Shown here in pieces: positions 33,671-46,300 of a DNA stretch of 64,000 bases (within the stretch, counting starts at the first letter, position 1; the number at the start of each line of letters is the position of its first letter). Both the position numbers and the translations under genes were made by a program. The stretch spans positions 22,330,665 to 22,394,664 of the forward strand of contig NC_133221.1 in assembly GCF_040436345.1 (NCBI RefSeq), in the 5' to 3' direction. The notes under the pieces were generated by a model. The model saw only the letters and a list, made by a program, of their open reading frames with translations, made no database searches and was not told the DNA's origin. Source of the DNA: Pagrus major (lineage: Eukaryota; Chordata; Actinopteri; Spariformes; Sparidae).

Positions 33671-36399
33671 TGTACCTCAATAATGGTAAAGTAAAGTCAA
33701 AGCTCTGTATTTGTAACACCGTTTTATTGAGCTAAGTGTGATGGACACAGTGGTCATTCATACTGTATTTTCATGTAAGCTCAGTCAGGCCTGGTTATTG
33801 ATTCTTACATCCAGCTGTTAATGTCTGTGTCCTCCACAGAGCTGCAGATACTCAACACAAGCATTAAGAAATGCTCTCACGCTACAAACACACACAGACA
33901 CAGGTCCCAGTGTGGCTCAGATCAGAGTTTTTGAGGCTGATGTGCTGTGACAGTCTAATGGTATCGACCGCAGTGTCAGCCGCTCACCTGGAATAATGTG
34001 CAGAGAGACACAGAGAGCTCTTCTCATCCAACCAGCTTTTCTCATCAGTTCACAAGCTTTCCAGGCTTTTTGTCATTCTTACAATAGCCTGATCATCAAA
34101 ACACATTTCTTATCTCCTGCATCCTTCAAAAATGAAAAACCTGTGCAGAATTTGAGCGATATTTAGCATATCAATAATAGATAATACTACTAAGTGCTAG
34201 CTACAGTAACAAGGCATGGCTAAATTAAAATGTTTGTAATTATAATTTTTTATGACCCTTTGTCTGATCTGTAGCTGAAGTCCAGATCCTCCGGGAATGA
34301 CAGCCCAGCTCTGCAGAGTCTGACCAAATTCGTGCCAAGACCCGGACCAATGGATCGCAAGGTGAGCTGCGGACAGATGTCACACTCAGCCTGCTGTATT
34401 TTACAGTGAGAGCAGTTTATCCACCAGAGAGCAGTGTGTGTCTTTAGAAAGAACCAGGACCTTTCCTCACTGGTCTACTGAACAAATGTAAAGCTACACA
34501 GAAATCTCTTTGTGGTGTTCAGTCTTAAAAGACTCCCACTATGTCTTTTGTTTTATGAGGTCTTTACTTAACAATTCCCAAGTTTCAACTTCACATCACA
34601 CGTGTTTTTATCTCTGGTTTCATGATTGTTCTGTCAACACAGTATCCATCCAAAATGTTGTAAATGCACGCACTGTACAGGATTTTTTGTATCTACAGTA
34701 TCAACAATTTACAAAGATCATGTTCCATTAAATGATTTAGGTCGTCAGATTTACAGCTAAACACAGAAAATGTGTGCATGTGGTATTGGTACAATATCAG
34801 CATATTGACAGGTGGATTTTCCCACTGGAAAATGAACCCGTATGTATGTTGGTCTCAATTTCTTTAAAAAAAAAAAAAAAAAATCTAATGAATCCAAATC
34901 AAGATTGTGTGATTTTTACACCCAAACATCAATATTTGTATCAGCCACAGAAATCCAGTGTCAATCAGGTTATAGTTTGATATTGTTTAGCATTGTATGT
35001 TTGTGTTGGTGTGTGCTGAGAGACTGGAAATTTAGGTGGAATGAAACTTGAATGGGTTTCATGTTGGTATGTTTAAAGGGCCAGAGTGAGTTTTACTGTA
35101 GAAACCAGAAACGGGCTGAAGTGTATCTGTGTGTGTGTCTCAGGTGGTGGAGAAGGCACTGCAGCGCTCCATGAACCGCATGCAGGTGGACAGTCTGGAC
35201 TGTGTGCAGTTCCACTGGTGGGACTACAGAGACAAGAGATATCTGGAAGCACTCGGACACCTGTCCGACCTGCAACAGGAGGGACTTATACGTATGTAGT
35301 ACTATACACAGTATAAACTGTTAACGTATAATGATAAACCACACTGTAAGATTAGGAGACGACAATAACTCAGCACACCCGGACACTTTATGTTCCATTT
35401 ATATCAAGTTAAAGACACAATGATATCGTCAGAACAATATATGAGTGGGCTGATTTTGGCTCATCACAGATATATCAGTATATTGGTATATTCAGTATGT
35501 TGGCTGTATGTTGATGTTTAATAGGCTGCGTGTTAATGTAGACCTCAACCAGGGAGTGGTAATTTGACAAAATCAGATTAACTCAAGGTCCACTTTCTGG
35601 CTTTTTCCTTGCTAACTGCATCTCATCATCTTCATCAGCTGTTAGTCATTATTAATATTAACAAAAGACCCACTTACTTGGTGTTTCTAAAGCTTTTAAC
35701 AACATATCAGCTACAGCAACTGTATGCACTAAGGACGACCATAAGGCGTCTGTGAAAGCCTCAGAAACACCAACAAAGTGGACCTTGTGTTGAGAATTTA
35801 TTTTCTGACAAGCTGCCGTTTCCACTGTCAAAATTGAATGTTCAGGCTCGATTTATTTGAATTATTATTGGATTGGATCAAATAATTGGGTTTTTATTTT
35901 TACTCTGAGAAGGTTTTAAGTTCTCCCATGTTTTCCCTTTTGTCCCTCAGGAGAGCTCTCCCTCACTAACTTTGACACACAGAGGCTAGAGGAGATCACC
36001 AACAGAGGCATCCGCATCTCAAGCAACCAGGTAACACCTCCACCTGCTTCAGATTCCCATGATTCCTCTCTCCACCTTCATCAGTGTGGCTGTTAACTGT
36101 GTACTGTATTGTAATTGTGTGTCGTGCAGGTTCAGTAATCTGTGATTGACCAGCGACCTGTAGCGAAGATGGAGCACTTCTGTCTGGCAAACAACATTCA
36201 GCTCCTCACTTACGGCACTCTGGGTGAGACACAACACATCATTTTAGATTCAGTCATTCTATATTCATGTGTTTATTGTTTGCATTAGTTAAAAACATGA
36301 GCAGTTTAAAATGTTTACTTCCTGTTTGATATAAGCAGCACATTTACCATCATGGTGTAAAGATGTAAAATGGTGGACTTCTAAAATGGAGTCAGTCGA

Positions 36400-36720
36400 C
36401 GTGATGACACACCCTCCTTTTACTTTACTCCTTCCTCTCCATCCGTCTCTGCATCACATCCTCCTTCCGACCTCAACGCCCTCCATCTCTGCCCTCTTTT
36501 TCCTCCACTGCTTCTCCCCTCCCTTCTTGTTTTTTCTCTCTACCATCTCTCACTACACCCGCTTCCTCCTCTCCATCCTTCTCCATCTCATCAATGCTCT
36601 TCTTCCATCCCTTTATTCCTGGCACCTCCTTTTCTTCCTTCCACTTCTCCTCTCACTCCATCTTCCTCGCCATTTTTAACTCCTTCGTCTCTCTCTCCTT
36701 TCTCCTCCATCACTCTCTCA
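36400..36720 (+). repeat. Long polypyrimidine tract before the last exon of the aldo/keto reductase
   Basis: About 300 bases of almost pure C/T on the sense strand, running up to the acceptor at 36722. The 97-codon ORF over it is compositional. It acts at least as an over-long polypyrimidine tract for the 3' splice site. Confidence 0.7.
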
Positions 36721-38025
36721 GCTGGCGGTCTACTCTCAGAGCGTTATCTGGGAAAGGTGGAGCCAAGTTCCAGGGCGGAGCTCAACACTGCCTCCCTCTC
36801 TAAGTACAAGAACATGATCGACACTTGGGGTGGCTGGAGCCTTTTTCAGGACCTCCTTGTCGCCTTGGAGACCGCTGCCAAGAAACACGACTGCTCAGTG
36901 GCTAGCGTGGCGACGCGTTACGTGTTGGATCGCCCTGCGGTGGGCGGGGTCATCGTGGGATGTCGACTAGGCGTCGCAGGGGCGGGGCAACACATCAGCG
37001 ACAGTCTGCATAGCTGCAGCCCTGACCTGAAGCTGCTGCAGGAAGATCTCGCAGCCATCGAAGCAGTGACACGCCGCTCGAAGGACCTCACGGCACTCAT
37101 CGGGGACTGCGGGGATGAATACAGGAGCTAGAGGGGGAGGGCAGGGCGGGGAGGACTGACTGACTGGATGTGACAGATGGGGTGATGAGGAGGAGGAAAC
37201 CTCTCACGAAGAGCAGCCCCACAGTGGAAAAGAATAAAATGCACTTCCTGATGAAATTCAGTTCAAATTTCCAATAGAATTTTTTGCCACTTTTGCTGAT
37301 TTTGATCCATATTAGTTTCTGCACACAAAGACTGAAGCAGCTGTTCTGTTAAACATACTCAGTAACTTTTTAACATACCTGCTCCTTTAATGCAACTTCT
37401 ACAGATTGTATGTGTAGGTGTTTTTATGTCATATTTGATAATATTAAACAGATTGAATACTTTTCTCCTGCAGTGCGTTCTCACACTGCTTTAGTGCTTG
37501 AATACAGAGATGCACAAACACACAGTCATCAGTGTTAACATTTGAGTGTCTAGTTATTCTGTTAGTAGCAGAATAAAGAGAAATCTCAGTGTTGCTTTTT
37601 CAGTTGTTAGCTTGTACTATATAATAAATATAATACTATTTTTTGTGTATAATAACATGGTGTCTGATAAATGGGATTGAGAGCTTTTTTCTGTTGCTCG
37701 TTGAATTAAAACCACCTTTAAGGAGTGTGTTGTGAAGGTAAATAAAACTTTTTTCATCATTTTGCCATTTTTCTGTTCGCTGGTAGCTTGAAAAAGCAGG
37801 ACATTGTTCCTGGAAAGAGATGTTGCTGTCGAGTTATTCTCATGTCACTTGTCTCTGTATTTATCACTATTGGCCCAAATGTCTCAGCAGCAGATATTTC
37901 TAATAAAAAAATAAATATTTATTTTGAAATTTAGATGTATTGAACATTTACATTGATATCATAACAGAACGTACTGTACATTGGTATTCCTTTGTGTCTG
38001 AGAAACTGGCCATGAGGTATATTTT

Positions 38026-38056
<31 letters not shown>
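38026..38056. repeat. (GT)n microsatellite followed by G runs
   Basis: GT dinucleotides immediately followed by GGGGGG and GGGGG blocks. Confidence 0.8.
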
Positions 38057-38316
38057 ATTGGGGGGGTTGGGGGCTCACTGGGGTGGAAGGAAGTGGAGAA
38101 CCCTGTAGCACTGTCTGGCCCTACGTATGACGAGGAAGCGACAGTGTCACACACACATGTTATAGAAATGTTAGGCTCCCATCATTGTATATATGGCTAC
38201 TTTCATGTGCTTGTATGAATGTTGAAGGACCGTGTAGAGTCCCCATGGGTGAGTGCATAATTAGTGTGTATATGTTCAGACTGTATGTAATTAATTTGTG
38301 TGTGTGTGTGTTTGCT

Positions 38317-38333
38317 GGGGGGGGGGGGGGGGG
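38317..38333. repeat. G17 homopolymer
   Basis: Seventeen consecutive G after a GT run. Length may be unreliable, because such runs are error-prone in sequencing. Confidence 0.9.
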
Positions 38334-39454
38334 CATGTTTTGTATGTACATTTTTGCATATTTGCATATACAGTATGTGCGGATTGAGTGCACTGAAGTA
38401 GCAACAATGTAGTTTGACAGGAGGTGTGTGAGCCTCTCCACATGTGTTCATATGCACTATAATGTGTGTGTGTTGGTTTGTGCGTGCATTAGCGGAGAAG
38501 AATCCATACGACAGATTGACAGATATACAGACATATGCAGAGACGGCCGTCAGACAGCCTGTCTGCACTCACAGCTCCTACTGTATTGGGACAGTATGAA
38601 CATACACACATACTGTACATGCACACACACACAGTCTGTCGGTCCATTTTACTTTTGTCCCTCACACACACTCACAGCTGACACACCTCATCCACCTCAA
38701 AGAGCAGACAGACTCCTGCTGCGCTATAGGAGCGAGGTCAAGGGTCGTCCCAAATATCACATCCAATCTTCTGTGACCAGCTGGAGTTCAGTCAGTCACA
38801 GTGTACAAAGGACCCAAGAACAGGAGAATAACACAAAGGACAAAGAGGAGCGTACTGTAATTCTGCATACAGCCGCTTTAAAACAGCTTCTCTGACTGAA
38901 GCTTGCCTGCAGTGTCAGTATATTTTCTGATTACATTCAATAAAGATCAATACAAAAAAATCTGCCAGATTTCTCAGATTCAGAGGATACTTTGCTAAAT
39001 TGCAAAGCCCAGTCTGACTGAATCTGAATGAAAGGACAGATGAATGCCACACACTAAAACACAAACAGCCACTGAGGCACGCTGCAGCCCGTGTGAATCT
39101 TTCAATAGGCTTTTCAATTATTTACACACATTAAATATGCACACCACATGGTGGATGTGGGCCTGTGCGGTCCTATAGACTTCAGCTAGGCACTTAAACA
39201 TCAACTTAACCAATGCACAGACTGTGTAAGGTGGGGCTAAGCTCTACATACTGAACTGTAAATGTTTATATAAGAGGACAGTCTAAAGGACAGACGAGCC
39301 ATTTTCTGCTGATTGTCGCTGAAGATTGGACAGGCATGGTTAGACAAGTCTTCAGGACCGATGATCCCAAACATAAAACCTGTGTTACATTTAATAGACA
39401 TTATTCTTAGTTTTAGGCAATATGCTGTTCTTACTTACTTCTACTTAACTCAAT

Positions 39455-39560
39455 TTCAATTCAAGTCAATTCAATTCAAAGGGGCTTTATTGGCATGAAA
39501 GTTTCAATAACAATGTTGCCAAAACATCAAATCTATGTCTATATCCTCGCATTACCACCA
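39455..39560. repeat. Fragment of a teleost interspersed repeat
   Basis: 'tcaattcaattcaaaggggc' followed by 'tttattggcatgaaagtttc' matches the end of a repeat I recall from fish genomes. Class not determined. Confidence 0.4.
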
Positions 39561-39814
39561 TTATTTTATATTCATTATGTACAATAAGAAGGTGGATGTG
39601 GTGGAGGTATAACATTATTTTCCTTAGCTACTTTTAATGTTCTCATATGCAGTACGCAACCGTAAAATTCATTGTTGTCCAGAATGTGAGCCACTGGGAT
39701 GATGTAAAAATGAATATAGCAGATTTTGTAAAATCTTCCCTGTGAGAGTTGACCCTTGTTTAACACAACCCAGAAGAAAGACCTCAGACACAGATATTGT
39801 GAAGAAACAATCCC

Positions 39815-40397
39815 TTTATTGGTGTGAAGCAGTCCAATCCAAGTCAGGGTCAAAAGGGTTAAAAACAGTCAGTGCTCAAACAGACCAAAAACCAGAGTTT
39901 CTCCACACCCTGCTGGATCTACTGGGGTGGGGATTTACAAAGTTGTACTGGGTGCAGACGAACGAAACGCTGCGTCGAGGAAGTGAGAGGGGTTCCACAG
40001 AAATATATATAAAAAAGACTCCAAACCACGTTCACTGCTTTTACTGAGACACTACAGCAGTACCAGAACTTTCTCTGAGAGGTAGGTGGGGGTGAAAGGG
40101 TGGAGGTGTGGGTGTGTGAAGGGGAGGGGAGGGGAGGGAGGGTGGTTTACTGACCTCACAGACTCATGGGGTAAAAATCTGGGGTTTCAAAAACACATTG
40201 AAGACAGATAAAGAGAAAAATCATGTAATCGTTTTTATTTCTTCAAACTAAAGCTTCAGATTGTTTTGTGAGGAGGAAAGCGTGAGTGGGCCAGAAGTGC
40301 TTCCCCTCCTTCAGTGTTGGTTTATTTGTTTGTCTCCGTGGTGATCCCACGGAGTCCTTTACCATTTGCTGCCACTGCCTCTGCAGCTGCGACGTTC
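39815..40397 (-). other. tkt: tkt 3' UTR
   Basis: Follows the tkt stop codon on the minus strand. Minus-strand AATAAA hexamers occur at 40321-40326, at about 40225, and at 39815-39820; the last would give a 3' UTR of about 0.6 kb. The plus strand has a G-rich segment at 40121-40142. Confidence 0.5.
40121..40142 (+). other. G-quadruplex-type motif
   Basis: GGGGAGGGGAGGGGAGGG followed by AGGG satisfies the four-G-tract pattern with one-base loops. It lies on the template strand of the tkt 3' UTR, so the mRNA would be C-rich. Confidence 0.6.
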
Positions 40398-43300
40398 TTA
40401 CTTGGCGTTGGCGGAGTTGCTGAGCACCTTACGGACCGCCTGAGTGATGGCGTCACGGTCGATGCCGAAGATTCGGAGCAGCTCGTTGGGTTTGCCGCTG
40501 CGCGGCACCTGAGAGACTGCCAGGCGGTGGACGTTGAAGCCGGTCTCATTCACGACCGCTGAGCACACTGCCTCACCCAGACCGCCTGAGGAATCAGGAT
40601 AAAGATCAGTCAGAAATACTGATTAAAGAGTCAGTCCACCCAATTTTTTTCATTCAAGTCTCATTCATTCATTCAAGTCTCTCATATGTTATATTCTCTT
40701 CCATATTTCCTTCTTTTGATTCCCACCCTTCTGTTACACCTCCACGGACGATTGAGCTCTGCAGTGATGTGATGTGGGCTGACAGGAGTGACACCGCCCT
40801 CCCTCTCACTCTTCCTGTCTCACTTACACCTCCTCAAGACTCTTGTCTTGCTCCATCCTCCCCTTCTCTCTCTCTCTCTCATTTTTTTTTTTTTTTTACT
40901 TCTCACTCTAAACTGTCACTCAAACATTTCTGACTGAGTGAACATGAAAGCTGAGGAGTGACAAAGTCATTACAGGTTCATAATCCTTCTCTGCTACCTT
41001 TTGTTCCAGCCTTTGGTTGATGAATTAGCCTGTGGCTGATGAGTGCATGAGAAAGAAAGTGATTGTATATGAATTCTGTCTTTGCGTTGAGTTTGTTTTG
41101 TATTAATATTTGAAAAATGACAGAATTTTACATTTAAAAAAGCCTGTGTGTACATGAGAGTTTCTCAGTTTTTTGTGTGAATTCTTGGATACTGTAGTTT
41201 GAACACGATGGAAATTGAGGAGCTACTCATGGCTAATGAAAACATTTTAAAAAAGTAGTGTAAGGTGGTGGAAAAAGTTCAGAAAAATGTGTTAAGGATA
41301 AAATTTTAAACTGGTTGCAAGTTGCAAACAGCTCAGATCTGGTGTCATCTAAGAAATAAATGTGCCACACCAGTTTGTATAAAATGGCAAAACACTCCAT
41401 TGCTGTAAACATTAGTACAGTAGAATTATAACGTTTGCTTTAAATGGAGTCGCTGATCATTTGGGTCAGGTTTGTGCCAGCTTTCACTAGTGAGTTTATT
41501 CTCTCAAAAAAGGCTTGATATCAACTGATTTTCTAAAAAGCAGAAAAATTAACACTGGTCATCTGTTTATATTCTTACAGAATACCTATACCACTGTACT
41601 AGAGAGCAAAACCTGAACATAATCATGATCAGCGCAAATCTGATGAAGCAATATATGAAAGCGTAGTTCACTCCTTGTTCTTTTTAATGAAATTGTTAAT
41701 AAAATAGTGTCAGTCATGTCCTGGTGTGCGCTGATGTTTTTTTGGTCCACTGTGGTTTGCTCTGTACCGGCTGCACCCAGAAAAGAAACATCGCTGTGCG
41801 CGAGGTATCTTCCGTTTTCTGCCGCCAGGAGGTTTCTTCAGTGGCTCCATCAGACTCTTTAGATATGCTGTCATATACTCTTAGTAAGGGCAAATAATAG
41901 GGCTGCACAATATGGTAAAAAAATCTGTATTGCAATCACTTTGACAGATATTTCTAGTGCGACGTGATTCACAATTCGAGGGAATGATCGTTTCTGCATC
42001 AGAATTTTTATTTTCACATATTTTCTTACATCTGGCGAACATTTGCCTTCATCAAAACATTGCAGTTCCACAATTTGGATATTTCACTTGGTCGTATTGT
42101 GATTTTTAAAATATTTTGATTATTTGTGCAGCCCTATAAATAAATAAAAAAAATCTTCAGGAGAGGGGAGCAGGTCTGGAGAGCCTTTCTGTTGAGAAAG
42201 AAATTACACTTTGCACAACATTTACCCATCTGTACGCCACACAACCCCCCATTCCCTGGATACCACTTGATCCCCCCCCCCCAAGTGCCAACACACAGAT
42301 ACACAACACAAACACAACCACTTAAAATGTTATGTTCTTGGATAGCTTTACTTTACATCTGCAGCTTCCACACACATGGACATATTAACAACTCATCCGC
42401 ACAAAGGTGTGTGAAGCAGCTACATGTAGGGCAACCAAAACATGTACAAAAACAAAAAAAGAGAGAAGGGGAGCGAGAGAGACAAAGAGAAAGAAAGCAA
42501 ATTGTGGACACTCGTTTTTGTCATACTGGTACTGTATGTAGGTCAGCGAGAGCCCAAAGGCCGGAGCTGAAATTAAGAAACACTGACAGGCTCTCCCAGC
42601 TCCTCCCCCTACACCCACCCTCCCTCTCCTCCTCCCCCCTCTACATCCTGTTTTTTCTTTATCCTTTTCAGCTTTTTCTATATCGTCCATCTCTCTCTTC
42701 TCACCCACAACCATCACCCCATTTCTCTGCCACGCACAGAATCCCTACACTTCTGTCCTCCTCCCCTTCAGTCTCCAGCCTTCTCATACCATCTCTATCT
42801 GCAGCTGCTCCAGGCATTTTTATTCATGAGCTGATACACAAGCAGCACAAACACGCAAGCAGCTGCATAGTAATGCTTGTCCTGCTCGTTCAAACTATCC
42901 TGCAAATGCACTAAACTCCACACAGATGCAAGCTGATTTTAATTGGACGTGATCATAAAATTCAGTAGATTTATGCAGTGGAATGGCACTTTAAATTGTT
43001 TAAGGACACGTAACAGGTCAGGTTATGTAGGTAATGTATATACAAGTAAATAATGTCACATCACCTTCATAGTAGTGGTCCTCCACTGTGATGATGCGTC
43101 CTCTGGTGGCCCTGGCGTTGTCGATGATGGTCTTTGAGTCGAGGGGTTTGATGGTGAACGGATCGATCACACGGATGTTAATTCTTTCTGTTGGAGGAGA
43201 GAGGAGAGTGGAGGATGCATCTCAGTCTGATAGATTGAATACTTTTATGCTGACAGGGGTTGGTTTCTTTTGCGTCATGTTTCTTGCGTTCTTTCTCTGT

Positions 43301-46300
43301 ACCTTTCTTCAGCTGTTCAGCAGCGGCGAGAGCCTCGTGGAGGGTCACTCCTGCACCGATCACAGTCACATGGTCATCATTGGTTTTGTACACAACCTGA
43401 GTGGGATGGGAAGATACATTTGTATGTGCACACAGACTAGTCATTTGTGGTAATGATAGTAAGAAATCAAATGAGGAAAATAGGAGCATGAATTGTTTGG
43501 TGTGGGAAAATGATGACCAACCTTAGCCTGACCAACATGGAAGTCCTCATTGGAGTTGTAGATGACGTTGTTCTCTGGGCGGCTCGTTCGGATGAAACAC
43601 AAACCCTGAAAAAACAAAACAAAAACAGAAATGATCTTCATGGTTCTGTACTTTTTAACAAAAAAACCCCAAAAAACTGTGGGAGATTGGATCCCATACA
43701 ACTAGTGTTGTAAATTGTCTCATTTGTAATTTAATATTGATGCTATTGTGTTTAACACACAACTATGAACTTTACCTAACTTGTAAGATCAGTTAATTGG
43801 ATCATTTAATTATTTTAAGTTTTAAATTATTATTTTAATTCATTAAAGCCCTGATGTAGAGAAAATGTTTTCAAAAAAAGAAAAGCTAGCCCCCCCAAAA
43901 AGGAAAAGTTGCAACTCATTGTCAGTGTCATGTTATAGAATTGATATATTTATGTTTAAAAAGGTACAATATGTACAAATTTTAGTTGAAAACATTAAAA
44001 AATGGATTAAAATAATCAACAGAATGTGAAGAATTAGAAGTTTTGACGTCATGACTTCTATGCATTGTGTTGTTGAGATATCTACTGGAGTTAGCACACT
44101 AACCTGCTTGCCTAATGTGTACATTTTTCCCTGTGGTATCGAAATATGGTGTAGAATACAGAAATTTGTCAATACTACATTCAACTGAATATGAATATAT
44201 CTAGCTTTTGTGCTGCTCTAAACCTCCAGAATTTTCCTATCCAGGAACTATTTTGTTGTTATCTTTAATTTGTTATTACAGGTGACTGTAGGTACCTTTG
44301 TGTTGGCAGCAAGCTCCACAGCTTTCTCAGTGGAGACTCCGTCGCTGGGGTAGAAGACGGTTGCAGTGGGGATGGCTCTAAACATGGCCAGATCCTCCAG
44401 ACCCATCTGAGAGGGTCCATCCTCACCTAAATATGCACACACATCAACATGAAACAGACAAAACTCAGGTTGAGTAACACCCACATGTTTGCTGTAGACT
44501 GGAGAAATAAATTCTGGTAAGACTGGCATGCATTCAGTCTGGAAGAGGTGGGCATGCAATGTACCTGCAGAGGTGGAGGAGAAGGAGAGAGGGGAGGAGG
44601 AGGTGAAAGAGAATCAGGCCGCTCTGTCATCACCTCCATGACACAGAGAGACAGGGAGGGGGAGGAAGAGGAGGAGGAGTGCTGATACCAGGAGAGGAAG
44701 ATGGACAACAGAATAACGGAGTAGGTGAGAAGATGTAGGGGAAAAAAGGTTTTTAGGATTCAGTAAAATTAAAACCAGGACATAGAGAGGAGAGGTTCAA
44801 CCCACTGCAGTGAGATTACAGAAGCAACAACATGAAGTCAAATAATCGAGAATGAAATATCTTTCAGAGACGGCTTGTTCAACTATTAAAGATTAGCTTT
44901 GGCTGGTTCATCTGACATGCATTGAGGACATTTAATATTCTTCAGTGGGCTGAATCAATCCAAAAGGCAAGCCAAAGTGGATTTAAGAAAAAGGTGTAGT
45001 GAGAGGAAAGGCGGGTCACAGTGAAGATCATAATGAGTGCAGCTACTTCATATTATGGGTCAAAGGTAGTGAAGCCGTGATTAGTTTCAATTAAAAGAGC
45101 AGTTGAGCTTATTAGAACATTTTAGAAGAATTACAAGTTATAAACACCAGTTACAGCGGCAACCACACAAGATTGTTCACAGTTATGAGTTACAGTTAAC
45201 ATAACTGCATAAATGTACCATATAACAATGATACCAACAAGATGTTGTTGGGGGGAGAAATTCAGAAGATATAAACAGACTTTAAAATCAACCACTGAAA
45301 GGTCAGAGGTCAGTCCATTCAGGTCATGACTGATGAAAGGAGAGACGGGAACTGACCAATAGAAACTCCACAGTGGGAGCCGCAGAGGTTGACGTTGCTC
45401 TCAGAGATGGCGGCCATGCGGAGCTGGTCGTAGGCCCGGCTGAAGAAGGTGGCGAAGGTGCTGGCAAACACCACGTTACGGTCCCGCACAGCACAACCTA
45501 TCGCCACGCTCACCTGCAGGATAGAGGAGAAACAAGAGGGCTGGCTCAGAAACACTGCATTTAACACAGAAAGAAAACATTTTTTTACATGTAAAATGAT
45601 TTGGGTATTTTTATTTGTTTATCAAGAGAGAGGCAGGTAAAGTGGGCAAGGTGGAATGAGGGGAAAACATCTACTACTGTGATGTACAATAGCACCTGAA
45701 CATCTCATCATTCTAACAAAGCAGAACCAGGACTTTATAGTTTGTACTCCGCTATCACTATTCTAGTAATCCCTGGACTTTTCCTCTAGCAGCACCTTGT
45801 GTTTGACATTTTTGTTTTTTAGTGAAATGTCTAAATAACTGTTGCCATGAAATTTGCTTTACGTCTTCAAGTCCCTTCCAGGAACAGTTTGGTGATTCTG
45901 TAACATTTCATCTACAGTATCACCAACATCAGGTCAAAATTTCATTTTGTCTAAACTTTAAAAATGCTTTAAAAATTAATCACACAACTTATATGGAGAA
46001 GAGAAAAATTCTGAAGAGGTCACAACCACAACACCTGTATTATAAAAGGTCTTAATGTAAGTTTTTTGGCCTGTGGCCAGTTGTTCTACTACAAGTGTTG
46101 CTGGAGTTTTGACCTAGTAAAACTAATACTGGTGGCAATTAGCAAATGTTTGAACGTTAACTAATGTGGAGCATATGGTAAACATTAAACCTGCTTGCAT
46201 CAGCATTTTATTATTGTCAGCGTTTAGCTCAAAGTTCAGCCATGAGTGTAGCTGTAGCCTCTTAGTCTCGTGTAAATACGTCCTCAAAAACAAAGACTAT

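Larger units (their letters stand above)
32197..37131 (+). pseudogene. Aldo/keto reductase with an in-frame stop in coding exon 6
   Basis: Plus-strand gene with seven coding exons: 32197-32308, 32644-32744, 34275-34361, 35144-35291, 35951-36030, 36130-36223, 36722-37131. All are GT-AG with matching phases, 343 codons. It has the aldo/keto reductase fold signature and all four catalytic residues: Asp53 and Tyr58 (FDMADIYG), Lys89 (LTKF) and His124 (VQFHWWDY). The C-terminal cofactor-binding part (GGVIVGCRLG) is intact and ends GDCGDEYRS. These ends recall plant and bacterial members rather than human AKR1 or AKR7; substrate unknown. Codon 179 is TAA at 36136-36138, within VQ-stop-SVIDQRP, where relatives usually have an aromatic or His. 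Everything downstream stays open. Three readings are possible: a young pseudogene, a polymorphic or assembly-error stop, or use of an alternative acceptor after 36153 that removes eight codons including the stop in frame. Confidence 0.8.
37132..39814. other. Intergenic DNA between two convergent genes
   Basis: The aldo/keto reductase (plus) and tkt (minus) converge here. AATAAA at 37233-37238 is about 100 bases past the reductase stop and is its likely polyadenylation signal. The rest holds GT runs at 38026-38056 and 38298-38311, a G17 homopolymer at 38317-38333, and a repeat fragment at 39455-39560. No gene seen. Confidence 0.5.

Noticed and set aside
36386-36679. 97-codon plus-strand ORF
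   Set aside because: It lies in the polypyrimidine tract and translates to Leu/Ser/Pro/Phe-rich low complexity.
42192-42914. 240-codon plus-strand ORF in a tkt intron
   Set aside because: Low-complexity Ser/Pro/Leu composition, antisense to tkt, no recognisable domain or splice partner.
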